Position numbers and translations under genes: made by a program. 64,000 bases of DNA, from contig CAUJJP010000097.1 of assembly GCA_963205525.1 (NCBI GenBank), positions 35,361 to 99,360 on the forward strand. The letters run 5' to 3'. The notes below the pieces were generated by a model. That model made no database searches. It saw nothing but the letters and a program-made list of their open reading frames with translations, and was not told the origin of the DNA. Positions within the stretch are counted from its first letter, which is position 1; every line of letters begins with the position of its first letter. This stretch comes from Pseudomonadota bacterium. GTDB lineage: Bacteria > Pseudomonadota > Gammaproteobacteria > Burkholderiales > Burkholderiaceae. Shown here piece after piece: positions 44,765 to 52,988 of the stretch.

Positions 44765-46921
44765 TCAGTTCGTGGCGTGGTCGGCGTAGGTTTCGATGCC
44801 GGCAGCAAGCAGGGCCGGCGCCAGGCCGTGCGCCCAGGCCGCCGCCACCGCCGGCAGCAGCACGTGCGGCGCCAGGCTGGGCTCGCCGTGCACCACCAGC
44901 ATGCGTTCGGCCGCGCCCTCGCACAGCCACAGCTTGCGGCCGTCGTGGCGCACCGCACGGCCGCCGTTCGCGCGGTGGCTGGCGAGCGCGGTGACGTCGC
45001 TCGCGTACAGCAGCACCTCGCCATCGCAGTGCTCGGCCAGCGCCGCCACCGCCGGGTCGTCGGCCGCCAGCACGCCGGCACCGTCGGCGAGCACAACGTC
45101 CATCTGGGTGCGCAGCACGCGCGGCAGCTGGCTTGCGTCCTGGATGTCGTGGCGCGCCAGCTCGGCGGCGCCGCCGAGGTCGGTGACGACGCCGATGCGG
45201 CAGCGGTCGTAGGCCAGGCCCTGGTCGAGCACGGTGGCGGCACCGTTCTCGAACACCGCGCAATCGACTTCGCGGCTCACCAGCAGGCGCTGCGCGACCA
45301 CGCTGTCGGTGGCGTCGGCGTCGTCGATGCGGCGCCCGCAGAGGAACAGGCCGTCGCGGCAGGCCAGGCCCACGGCGTGGCCGGCGAGCTGCAGCAGCCA
45401 GGCGGTGAGGCGCGCGATGGCGGCGCTGTCCCGGCTGCCGGCGATGCCGACGATGGGGATGCGGCCGTCGCTGGCGTGCTCCTCCTCCTTCGGGAACAGG
45501 TGCTCGACGATGGCGTGGCCGACCGCGCGCGGATGGCCGACTGCCGGCTTCAGGTGCGCCAGCAGCCCGGGGCCGGCGTTGATCTCGACGATCGCGCCGC
45601 CCTGCGCGGCCAGCGGCCGGCCCACGTCCTGCGCCACCAGGTCGACGCCGGCGATGTCCAGCCCCACCGTGCGCACCGCCAGCTCGACCACCCGCGCCAG
45701 CTCGGGGTGGACCTGCTCGGTGCAGTCGATGGACACGTTGCCGTTGCGCTGGATGAGCACCCGGCGCCCTGCGGCGGGCACGCTGTCGGCGTCCAGGCCC
45801 TGGCGCGCCAGGTCGTGGCGGATGACGTCGTCGTCCTCGATGCGCAGGCGCGACAGCGGATGGTCCTCGCTGTCGCCGCGCCGCGGGTCGGTGTTGATCT
45901 GGGCGTCGATCAGGGCGCGCACGCTGGCCTGGCCGTCGCCCGTGACCCAGGCCGACTCGCCGCGCGCCGCCGCCACCACCTGGCCCGCCACCACCAGCAG
46001 CCGGTGCTCGTCGCCGGGCACGCAGCGCTCGACGAGGACCTCGCTGCCGTGCTTGTCGGCCAGCGCCCAGGCGGCCTCGACCTGCTCGCGCGTGCGCAGG
46101 TCCAGCGCCACGCCGCGGCCGTGGTTGCCGTCCGCCGGCTTCACCACCACCGGCAGCCCGATGTCCTCGGCGATCGCCCAGGCCTCGGCCGGCGAGGTCG
46201 CTGCGCGGCCTTCGGGCACCGGCACGCCGACCTCGGCCAGCAGCCGCTTGGTCAGGTCCTTGTCGCCCGCGATGGCCTGCGCGATCGCGCTCGTGCGGTC
46301 GGTCTCGGCGGTCCAGATGCGGTGCTGGCGCCGGCCGTGGCCGAGCTGGACCAGGTTGCCCTCGTTGAGCCGGATGTGCGGAATGCCGCGCTCGCTGGCG
46401 CAGGCGACGATGTGCGCCGTGCTGGGCCCCAGGTAGGCGTCGTCGATCGCCTCGCGCACCGGCGCCACCGCGGCCTCCACGTCCACCGACAGACCGTTCA
46501 CCAGATTCATCAGCAGCCGGTGGCCCTGGGTCAGGGCGGCGCGCGCCACCACCTCGTCGCGGGCGCGGAACACCATCCGGTAGACCCCGCGCTGCGAGGT
46601 GCTGCGCGTCTGGCCGAAGCCGGTGGGCATGCCGGCGAGGTTGAGCAGCTCGATCACGACGTGCTCCAGCACGTGGCCGAGCCAGGTGCCTTCGCGCAGC
46701 CGCTGGCCGAAGCCGCCCGCCTCGCCGACGCCGCAGTGGTGCTCGGGCAGCGTCGGCAGGGCGCCCGCCAGGCGGTCGACGAAGCCGGGGATGCGGTCGG
46801 ACGGCCAATCCTCCAGCACGCCCAGATCGAGCCAGACCTCCAGCGCCGAGCGGTAGGTCCACAGGTTGGGGCCGCGCAGAAAGGTCACGCGCAGCAGGCG
46901 GATGTCGTCGAAGACGGTCAT
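44765..46921 (-). CDS. Second cyanophycin synthetase-like protein (CphA2/CphA' type)
   Basis: A 718-residue paralogue of CphA: same start (FLRGPNLWTYRSALEVWLDL), a full ATP-grasp domain (VVVKPADGNHGRGVAL; GGAIVEINAGPGLLAHL) and a shortened Mur-ligase region. Its nucleotide loop reads VGIAGSRDSAAI (near 490) where CphA has GTNGKT, so the second ATP site is probably dead. Known shorter homologues either polymerise beta-Asp-Arg dipeptides (cyanobacterial CphA2) or assist CphA. The start is ATG 46921. It is divergent from the associated ABC transporter gene. Confidence 0.9.
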   Translation of the reverse strand: MTVFDDIRLLRVTFLRGPNLWTYRSALEVWLDLGVLEDWPSDRIPGFVDRLAGALPTLPEHHCGVGEAGGFGQRLREGTWLGHVLEHVVIELLNLAGMPTGFGQTRSTSQRGVYRMVFRARDEVVARAALTQGHRLLMNLVNGLSVDVEAAVAPVREAIDDAYLGPSTAHIVACASERGIPHIRLNEGNLVQLGHGRRQHRIWTAETDRTSAIAQAIAGDKDLTKRLLAEVGVPVPEGRAATSPAEAWAIAEDIGLPVVVKPADGNHGRGVALDLRTREQVEAAWALADKHGSEVLVERCVPGDEHRLLVVAGQVVAAARGESAWVTGDGQASVRALIDAQINTDPRRGDSEDHPLSRLRIEDDDVIRHDLARQGLDADSVPAAGRRVLIQRNGNVSIDCTEQVHPELARVVELAVRTVGLDIAGVDLVAQDVGRPLAAQGGAIVEINAGPGLLAHLKPAVGHPRAVGHAIVEHLFPKEEEHASDGRIPIVGIAGSRDSAAIARLTAWLLQLAGHAVGLACRDGLFLCGRRIDDADATDSVVAQRLLVSREVDCAVFENGAATVLDQGLAYDRCRIGVVTDLGGAAELARHDIQDASQLPRVLRTQMDVVLADGAGVLAADDPAVAALAEHCDGEVLLYASDVTALASHRANGGRAVRHDGRKLWLCEGAAERMLVVHGEPSLAPHVLLPAVAAAWAHGLAPALLAAGIETYADHATN

Positions 46922-47085
46922 CGGTGAATGCGGTCTGGGGCCGCGATGCGTTGGAAGGACGGAAGCGGCCGGGATTGTGCGCCTTCGCGCCCGGGTCCGG
47001 CCGGGCGGACAACGCCGCGCCTGCGCCGTGCGTTGACCGGCGGCCCGCAGCCCTTGCGCGACAATCCGCCGCCTTGCCGACCGAG

Positions 47086-49260
47086 ATGAGCACCGACCTG
47101 CCCACCGCCCCCGACCTGGCCCCCGGCGAGGCGCTGAAAGCCCGCATGAGCCTGGACCTGGCGGCCGACGGGCACTTCGCCAGCGGCGAGCTGCTGCTCA
47201 CGGATCGCCGGCTGCGCGCACGCGAGGCCGGCGCCGCCGCCTGGCAGGACTGGCCGCTGCGGCCGGGCCTGCAACTGCAGCACAGCGACAGCGGCGGCCT
47301 GGCCCAGCTTTCGCTGCACGACGCCCAGGGCCGGATCGCGGCCTGGCGCTTCACCCTGGGCGCCAACCCGTCGGCGCTGGTGCTGGCGCAGGCCTTCGAG
47401 CGCGAGCAGCAGCGCCTGGCCGACCCCGCCAGCGCCCGCGATGAGGAGGCCACCGAGCCCGAGACCGACTTCGCCAGCGAGGCGCCGGAGCGCCCCTCGA
47501 CCTGGGTCCTGCTGCGCCTGTGGCGCTTTGCCCGCCCCTACCGCTGGCCGCTGGCGGGCGGATTCGCGCTCACCCTGGGGGCGACCGCGGCCTCGCTGGT
47601 GCCGCCCTACCTCACCATCCCGCTCATGGACGAGGTGCTGATCCCGTTCCAGAACGGCCAGCGCATCGACCCCATGCGGGTGGCCCTGCTGCTCGGCGGC
47701 CTGCTGGCGGCGGCGCTGGTGGCCTGGCTGCTGGGCTGGGCCAAGACCTGGCTGCTCGCCCTGGTGAGCGAACGCATCGCCGCCGACCTGCGCACCGCCA
47801 CCTTCGAACACCTGTTGCACCTGAGCCTGGACTACTTCGGCGCCAAGCGTACCGGCGACCTGATCGCGCGCATCGGCAGCGAAACCGACCGCATCAGCGT
47901 TTACCTCTCGCTGCACGCGCTGGACTTCGCCACCGACGTGCTGATGATCGGCATGACGGCGGCGATCCTGTTCTCGATCGACCCCGCCCTGGCGCTGGTG
48001 ACGCTGCTGCCGCTGCCCTTCATCGGCTGGATGATCCACCTCGTGCGCGACCGCCTGCGCACCGGCTTCGAGAAGATAGACCGCGTCTGGGGCGAGGTGA
48101 CGTGCGTGCTTGCCGACACCATTCCCGGCATCCGCGTCGTCAAGGCCTTCGCCCAGGAGCGGCGCGAGGCGCAGCGCTTCCACGACGCGAACGCGCGCAA
48201 CCTGGCGGTGAACGACCGCCTGAACCGCACCTGGAGCCTGTTCTCGCCCACCGTCGGCCTGCTCACCGAGATCGGCCTGCTGGTGGTCTGGGGATTCGGC
48301 ATCTGGCTCGTCAGCCGGGGCCAGATCACGGTCGGCGTGCTGACCGCCTTCATCGCCTACATCGGGCGCTTCTACGGCCGCCTGGACTCGATGAGCCGCA
48401 TCGTCTCGGTGACGCAGAAGGCGGCCGCCGGCGCCAAGCGCATCTTCGACATCCTGGACCACACGAGCAACGTCCCCGAGCCGGCGCAGCCGGTGCCGGT
48501 GGGCGAGGGTGCGCTGCGCGGCGAGCTGCAGCTGCAGGCGGTGGGTTTCCGCTACGGGCCGCGGGCGGTGATACGCCGGCTCGACCTGCACATCCGCCCG
48601 GGCGAGATGATCGGCCTGGTGGGCCACAGCGGCTCGGGCAAGAGCACCCTGGTGAACCTCATCTGCCGCTTCCACGATGTCAGCGAGGGCCGCATCCTGG
48701 CCGACGGCACCGACCTGCGCCGCTTCACGGTCGCCGACTGGCGGCGCCAGATCGGCGTCGTGCTGCAGGAACCCTTCCTGTTCTTCGGCACCATCGCCGA
48801 CAACATCGCCTACGGCCGGCCGCAGGCCACGCGCGCGCAGATCGTCGCCGCCGCGCGCGCGGCGCATGCGCACGAGTTCATCCTGCGCCTGCCGCACGGC
48901 TACGACAGCCTGGTCGGCGAGCGCGGCCAGGGCCTGTCGGGCGGCGAGCGCCAGCGCATCAGCATCGCGCGCGCCCTGCTCATAGACCCGCGCATCCTGA
49001 TCCTGGACGAGGCCACCTCCTCGGTCGACACCGAGACCGAGGGCGAGATCCGCAAGGCGCTGGACAACCTGGTCCAGGGCCGCACCACGATCGCCATCGC
49101 GCACCGGCTGTCGACCCTGGAGCGCGCCGACCGCCTGGTGGTGCTGGACCGCGGGCGCATCGTCGAGACCGGCACCCACGCCGAGCTGCTGGCCGGCCGC
49201 GGCGCCTACTGGCGGCTGCACGAGGCGCAGCAGCAACGCCATGCGGGGCTGGAGGAATGA
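47086..49260 (+). CDS. Cyanophycin-locus ABC transporter (fused permease and ATPase)
   Basis: A 724-residue half-transporter. A unique N-terminal domain of about 130 residues (ALKARMSLDLAADGHFASGELLLTD) precedes six membrane helices (about 145-420). A C-terminal ATPase has Walker A GHSGSGKST (~513), signature LSGGERQRISIARALL and Walker B ILILDEATSSVD. Genes of this type with a DUF1854 partner recur next to cyanophycin synthetases in betaproteobacteria, but the substrate is unknown. ATG 47086 was chosen; the longer frame to 46924 covers the promoter region. The end overlaps no gene; DUF1854 begins 54 bp later. Confidence 0.9.
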   Translation: MSTDLPTAPDLAPGEALKARMSLDLAADGHFASGELLLTDRRLRAREAGAAAWQDWPLRPGLQLQHSDSGGLAQLSLHDAQGRIAAWRFTLGANPSALVLAQAFEREQQRLADPASARDEEATEPETDFASEAPERPSTWVLLRLWRFARPYRWPLAGGFALTLGATAASLVPPYLTIPLMDEVLIPFQNGQRIDPMRVALLLGGLLAAALVAWLLGWAKTWLLALVSERIAADLRTATFEHLLHLSLDYFGAKRTGDLIARIGSETDRISVYLSLHALDFATDVLMIGMTAAILFSIDPALALVTLLPLPFIGWMIHLVRDRLRTGFEKIDRVWGEVTCVLADTIPGIRVVKAFAQERREAQRFHDANARNLAVNDRLNRTWSLFSPTVGLLTEIGLLVVWGFGIWLVSRGQITVGVLTAFIAYIGRFYGRLDSMSRIVSVTQKAAAGAKRIFDILDHTSNVPEPAQPVPVGEGALRGELQLQAVGFRYGPRAVIRRLDLHIRPGEMIGLVGHSGSGKSTLVNLICRFHDVSEGRILADGTDLRRFTVADWRRQIGVVLQEPFLFFGTIADNIAYGRPQATRAQIVAAARAAHAHEFILRLPHGYDSLVGERGQGLSGGERQRISIARALLIDPRILILDEATSSVDTETEGEIRKALDNLVQGRTTIAIAHRLSTLERADRLVVLDRGRIVETGTHAELLAGRGAYWRLHEAQQQRHAGLEE

Positions 49261-49314
49261 ACCCCACCCCAACCGGCAGGCTTCCCGACCGCGCGCAGAC
49301 GAGGGGGCGGCGGC

Positions 49315-49779
49315 ATGGCTGAGATCCAGCTGCAGCGCGACGCCCACGGCCGGCTGCGGCTGACCCTGGCCGACGGCAGCCGGCACGAGGACGTGCATCC
49401 GGTGCTTGCCTTCCCGCTGTCAGACGCGGCCGGCGCGCTGGCGCTGGTCGGCCCCGACGGCCACGAGCGGCTGTGGGTGGAGGATCCGGCCACCCTGCCT
49501 GCCCCAGCGCGCGCGCTGATCGACGAGGAACTCGCGGTGCGCAGCTTCATGCCCGAGATCCACGCCCTGCTCGCGGTTTCGACCTTCTCCACCCCCAGCG
49601 ACTGGACGGTGCAGACCGACCGCGGCCGCCATGTGCTGGTGCTGGGCGCGGAGGAAGACATCCGCCGCCTGCCCGACGGCCGGCTGCTGGTGACGGACCA
49701 GCACGGCATCGCCTTCGTCATCCCCCGCCCCGCGGCCCTGGACCGGCGCTCGCGCCGGCTGCTGGAGCGCTTTCTCTGA
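49315..49779 (+). CDS. DUF1854 protein of the cyanophycin locus
   Basis: A 154-residue soluble protein with a beta-rich start (MAEIQLQRDAHGRLRLTLADG) and the family blocks HPVLAFPLSDA, LVGPDGHERLWV and STPSDWTVQTDRGRHVLVL. DUF1854 proteins accompany the ABC transporter and cyanophycin synthetases in this lineage and may be its regulator or partner; the biochemical role is unknown. It follows the transporter gene closely in the same direction. Confidence 0.85.
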   Translation: MAEIQLQRDAHGRLRLTLADGSRHEDVHPVLAFPLSDAAGALALVGPDGHERLWVEDPATLPAPARALIDEELAVRSFMPEIHALLAVSTFSTPSDWTVQTDRGRHVLVLGAEEDIRRLPDGRLLVTDQHGIAFVIPRPAALDRRSRRLLERFL

Positions 49780-49785
49780 AGTCCG

Positions 49786-49845
49786 GGCGCGCCGCCGGGG
49801 CGCGCTCAGGCCGGTGCGCTCAGGCCGGTGCTCAGGCCGGCGCGT
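49786..49845. repeat. Convergent-end hairpin and 14-bp tandem repeats
   Basis: Between the convergent DUF1854 and TerB-like genes are a GCGCGCC/GGCGCGC inverted repeat (loop GCCGG) and then nearly three copies of GCGCTCAGGCCGGT. The last copy contains the TerB-like stop codon, so each copy repeats a TGA on the minus strand. The hairpin may serve as terminator; the repeats look like slippage products. Confidence 0.45.
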
Positions 49846-50308
49846 CCAGCCCCGGCGCCTGCCCGTCGCGGGCACGCAGCCGCGCGTGCTGCAGGGCGCC
49901 GGGCGGCACGTGCAGCAGGTCGGCGATGCGCCAGACGATGTGGCGCTCCTCGGCGCCCAGCGCGCCGTCGGCGTAGGCCACGCGCCACATCAGCTCCACC
50001 AGGTCCAGCTTGGCCTGCATGTCGAAGGCGCGGTCTATGCGTTCGGTGAAGCCGAACAGGTCGCTCGCCTGGCGCGCGCCCTCCTCGGCCAGCTCCAGCA
50101 GCCGCGCCGCATCGTCCGCGCCGAGGGCGAACACCCGGCGCAAGGCGTCGACCACGGCGGCGCGCTCGCGCGCGTCGCGTTCGAGGTCGGCGCGCATCAC
50201 CTCCACCAGCATCACGGCGGCAGCCAGGCGCAGCGCGCCCGGATCGGCCGCCGCCGCGCCATCGGCCGGCAGCAGCCCGGCCAGCCAGTGCTTCAGGGAT
50301 CCCAGCAT
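49832..50308 (-). CDS. TerB-like (tellurite-resistance TerB/DjlA N-domain family) protein
   Basis: A 158-residue all-helical protein with the TerB-type core: LRLAAAVMLVEVMRADLE, then AKLDLVELMWRVAYADGALGAEERHIVWRIADLL, with its Asp/Glu metal-site pattern. TerB domains sit at the cytoplasmic membrane in stress responses; proof of tellurite resistance is lacking since no other ter genes are near. ATG 50308 gives the standard N-terminus. Confidence 0.85.
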   Translation of the reverse strand: MLGSLKHWLAGLLPADGAAAADPGALRLAAAVMLVEVMRADLERDARERAAVVDALRRVFALGADDAARLLELAEEGARQASDLFGFTERIDRAFDMQAKLDLVELMWRVAYADGALGAEERHIVWRIADLLHVPPGALQHARLRARDGQAPGLDAPA

Positions 50309-50549
50309 CGGGCGATGATGGCATGCCTGCCCCGGGTAGACTCCCGCCCTCGATGGACACCCCGTCAGCATCCCGTGCATGAAGTGGGCTTCGATGGTCG
50401 GGCCCCCGAGTAGGTGAATCCGCTGCGCGAACCGGCAGCGCGTCGGCGGGGATGGCAGCGGCTGCGGCTGCGGCTGTGGTCGAAATGTGCCCGGCGGCAA
50501 CGCCTGTTCGCCCGATCGCCTGCCGGGGTGGGTGCCGAAAATTCGGCCG

Positions 50550-51737
50550 ATGGACACGCTACGGCCGGCCGATCTTGCTGCACGCGTGCTCGCCTGGCAC
50601 AACCGGCACCCACTGGCGCGCCGCATCACGGCCACCCAGGTCACCAGCCTGGGCGTGGTCAGCCTGCCCTTCGCCCTGCGCCAGCCGCAGGCCGACGGCG
50701 CACAGCCCGCTGATCCGTCCCGGCTGGCGCTGACGCCCATCTTCGACGCGCGCTGGATGTTCGGTGCCGATGCCCGGGCGCTGGACCGCTTTGCCCTTGC
50801 GCACGGACGCTATCCATTGGAGGCTGCCGCCCAATGGCCGTGGCGGCAGGTCGACGCCGAGCTCCAGCGAGCCCACGCCGCCGACGCCGCCGGGCTGGAT
50901 GGCCGTACCCTGCGCCACCTGCTGTGCGCCGAGATCGAGGCCGGCGGGCAGCGCAGCCGGGTCCTGGTGGCGGCCGACTCGCCGCTGCAGCGCGCACCGG
51001 TGTTCGGGCGCAGGCTGTACAGCCCGCGCCGGCTGGCCGCCAGTGCCGCCGCGCTGGCGCTGTTGGTGCTGGGCGGCGGCTGGCTGCTGAGCCAGCGCGC
51101 GCCGGCCCCGATGGCGGTCGACGCGGCGACACCCGCCATGGCTGCATCGGCGGCTGCTACATCGGCAGACCGTGCCGCGGCGCACGCCTTCGAATCCCCC
51201 AACCTCGGCGCCCTGCCGGAAGCTGGTGCGGCGTCGGCGTCGACGTCGTCAGCGGCGGCGGCGGCGTCGGCGCCCTCGGCAGCCTCGGCGGCGATCGACG
51301 AGCCGGTACACGACGCTGCGCAGGCGATCACGCCGGCCCAACAGCCGGTCGACGTCGCACCCATGATGCAGGACCGCCAGGCCGCCGGGCCGCTGGTGCA
51401 GATCCGCCCCCGCCTGAGCGAGGACGAGCGCGCCCGCGCGCGTGAGCAGGCGCGAGCGCTGCGGCCGGCACCCGTCGGCGAAGTCCTGGGCAAGGGCCCT
51501 GCCTACGCCCTCGTCACCGCGCCGCTGCCCAGCCTGGACGACGCCCAGGCCCAGCAGGCGCTGCTGCAGGGGCTGAAGGCACAGCTGGGCGGCAGCCAGG
51601 ACACGCGGCTGGACCTGATGCGCGCCGGCCGGCGCTGGCGCGTGGTCTGGTGGCCGCACGCGCGCACCGAGGAGGCCCAGGCCCTGCGCGCCGCCGCCGC
51701 CGCGCGCGGCCTCAAGCTCGAGGTCGTCAGCTTCTGA
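50550..51737 (+). CDS. Single-pass membrane protein with Ala/Ser-rich linker, unknown function
   Basis: A 395-residue protein. The cytoplasmic N-terminal part (about 1-165; LAARVLAWHNRHPLARRI, RPQADG) precedes one membrane helix (about 172-190; ASAAALALLVLGGGWLL). A periplasmic Ala/Ser/Thr-rich low-complexity linker (about 200-260) follows, and the C-terminal domain (VGEVLGKGPAYALVTAPLPSL to LKLEVVSF) looks SPOR-like in size but is not certain. The ATG at 50550 is used. It might belong to secretion or pilus machinery; no neighbour supports this. Confidence 0.6.
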   Translation: MDTLRPADLAARVLAWHNRHPLARRITATQVTSLGVVSLPFALRQPQADGAQPADPSRLALTPIFDARWMFGADARALDRFALAHGRYPLEAAAQWPWRQVDAELQRAHAADAAGLDGRTLRHLLCAEIEAGGQRSRVLVAADSPLQRAPVFGRRLYSPRRLAASAAALALLVLGGGWLLSQRAPAPMAVDAATPAMAASAAATSADRAAAHAFESPNLGALPEAGAASASTSSAAAAASAPSAASAAIDEPVHDAAQAITPAQQPVDVAPMMQDRQAAGPLVQIRPRLSEDERARAREQARALRPAPVGEVLGKGPAYALVTAPLPSLDDAQAQQALLQGLKAQLGGSQDTRLDLMRAGRRWRVVWWPHARTEEAQALRAAAAARGLKLEVVSF

Positions 51738-51821
51738 CCGGGGCCCCGGGAGCCGTACTCGACGCGGCACCGGGCAAGCCCGATCCGAAACGCGGCGTCG
51801 GGCGGGTTATGCTGCCCCGAC

Positions 51822-52268
51822 ATGGATCTGTACCTGCTCGTCGGCAACCCGCGCACCCGCAAGGCGTCGGTGATGCGCAGCCTCAGCGGCTGTTTCAACC
51901 GCAGCCTGCGCGAGATCCAGCCCCTTGACGGCCGGCAGCCGATTCGCCTGTACGCGCGCACGGGCGCGCTGCAGGACAAGGGCTGCAGCGCCGAGGAACT
52001 CGCCGCCGAAGCGCAGCAGCGGCGCGCGCAGGCGGTGTTGTGCGCGCTGTGGCCCCTGGCCCATCCGCACACGCCGCAGCGCTTTCCGTCCGCCGAGGCC
52101 TACCTGGCCGCCTTCGAGGCCATGGGCTGGCGCCGTCGCGCGGTGGCGGTGCTGGGCCAGAACGCGGGCGGGCTGCGCGGCCCGGAGGTCACCGCCTTCC
52201 CGCTCGCGCCCAGCCAGCCGATCAACGTCACCGCGCATGCGGTGCGCCAGTTCTTCGGCTGGCTCTAG
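51822..52268 (+). CDS. Hypothetical protein, 148 aa
   Basis: A soluble alpha/beta protein (MDLYLLVGNPRTRKASVMRSL; AVAVLGQNAGGL). The N-terminal strand-loop and the basic SVMRSLSGCFNRSLREI helix could bind nucleotides or nucleic acid, but there is no complete P-loop. No family is recognised. It stands 84 bp after the membrane protein and may share its transcript. Confidence 0.5.
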   Translation: MDLYLLVGNPRTRKASVMRSLSGCFNRSLREIQPLDGRQPIRLYARTGALQDKGCSAEELAAEAQQRRAQAVLCALWPLAHPHTPQRFPSAEAYLAAFEAMGWRRRAVAVLGQNAGGLRGPEVTAFPLAPSQPINVTAHAVRQFFGWL

Positions 52269-52351
52269 CACGGGCACGGGCCTGCCGACCTGCACGGCTG
52301 CATCCACCGGCACGCGACGGGGCACGATCCATAGCGGCAGCGGCGACGCCC

Positions 52352-52915
52352 ATGAAGCAGCCCACCCTGAGCTGGCCGCCGCGCGCCGACGAGCACCGGC
52401 TGGGCCTGCAGACACTGCTGCAGCGGGTGCAGATCGACGTCGCCCCAGCCCAGGTCTGGCGCTACGTCACCGATGCCGCGCACTGGGCGCAATGGCAGCC
52501 CGGCACGCGCCGGATGCAGACGCTGGCGCCCGGGCCGCAGCCTGCGGGCAGCGAGATCGTCGAGCACCGCGACACGTCCAAGGCCGGGGCCAAGGGCAGC
52601 GAGCTCGTGCGCTGGCGCGTCCTGGCCGCCGAGCCGCCGCGCCTGTGGGTGGCTGCCGCGGACACGCCGCTTCTCTGGCTGCGCCTGCTGCTGCGCCTGC
52701 AGCCGCTGGGCACCGACGCCACCGAACTGCACTACGGTCTGGACCTGCGCAGTGCCTCGCCGCTGCGCCACTGGGCCGACCGCTGGCTGCTGCCCGGCCC
52801 GCAGGGCCGTGCAGCCGCTGCCGCGATGGCCGCACTCAAGCTCAGGCTGGAAGCAGCCCACCCGCCACCGGAAGTCGCACCGCCACCGGTGCCGCGCTGG
52901 CGCGCAGAGCGCTGA
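52352..52915 (+). CDS. SRPBCC (START-like) domain protein
   Basis: A 187-residue protein of the SRPBCC/polyketide-cyclase-like superfamily that binds hydrophobic ligands. The pattern VQIDVAPAQVWRYVTDAAHWAQWQPGTR is typical, then TELHYGLDLR and a long C-terminal helix (RAAAAAMAALKLRLE). A Pro-rich tail extends past the fold. ATG 52352 is used. The ligand is unknown. It ends 73 bp before the convergent LuxR gene. Confidence 0.8.
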   Translation: MKQPTLSWPPRADEHRLGLQTLLQRVQIDVAPAQVWRYVTDAAHWAQWQPGTRRMQTLAPGPQPAGSEIVEHRDTSKAGAKGSELVRWRVLAAEPPRLWVAAADTPLLWLRLLLRLQPLGTDATELHYGLDLRSASPLRHWADRWLLPGPQGRAAAAAMAALKLRLEAAHPPPEVAPPPVPRWRAER

Positions 52916-52988
52916 ACGGCCGCTGACACCCGGTGCGGGTTCGGTCGGGCAGTGCCGTCGCAGCCACCGACAGCCGGCAGCGCCCGGA

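Noticed and set aside
42156..47453. A 1765-codon minus-strand open frame spanning cphA and beyond
   Set aside because: Only the part from 44750 down is real CphA; upstream it reads through the paralogue and the opposite-strand ABC gene out of frame. Very high GC makes long spurious frames common here.
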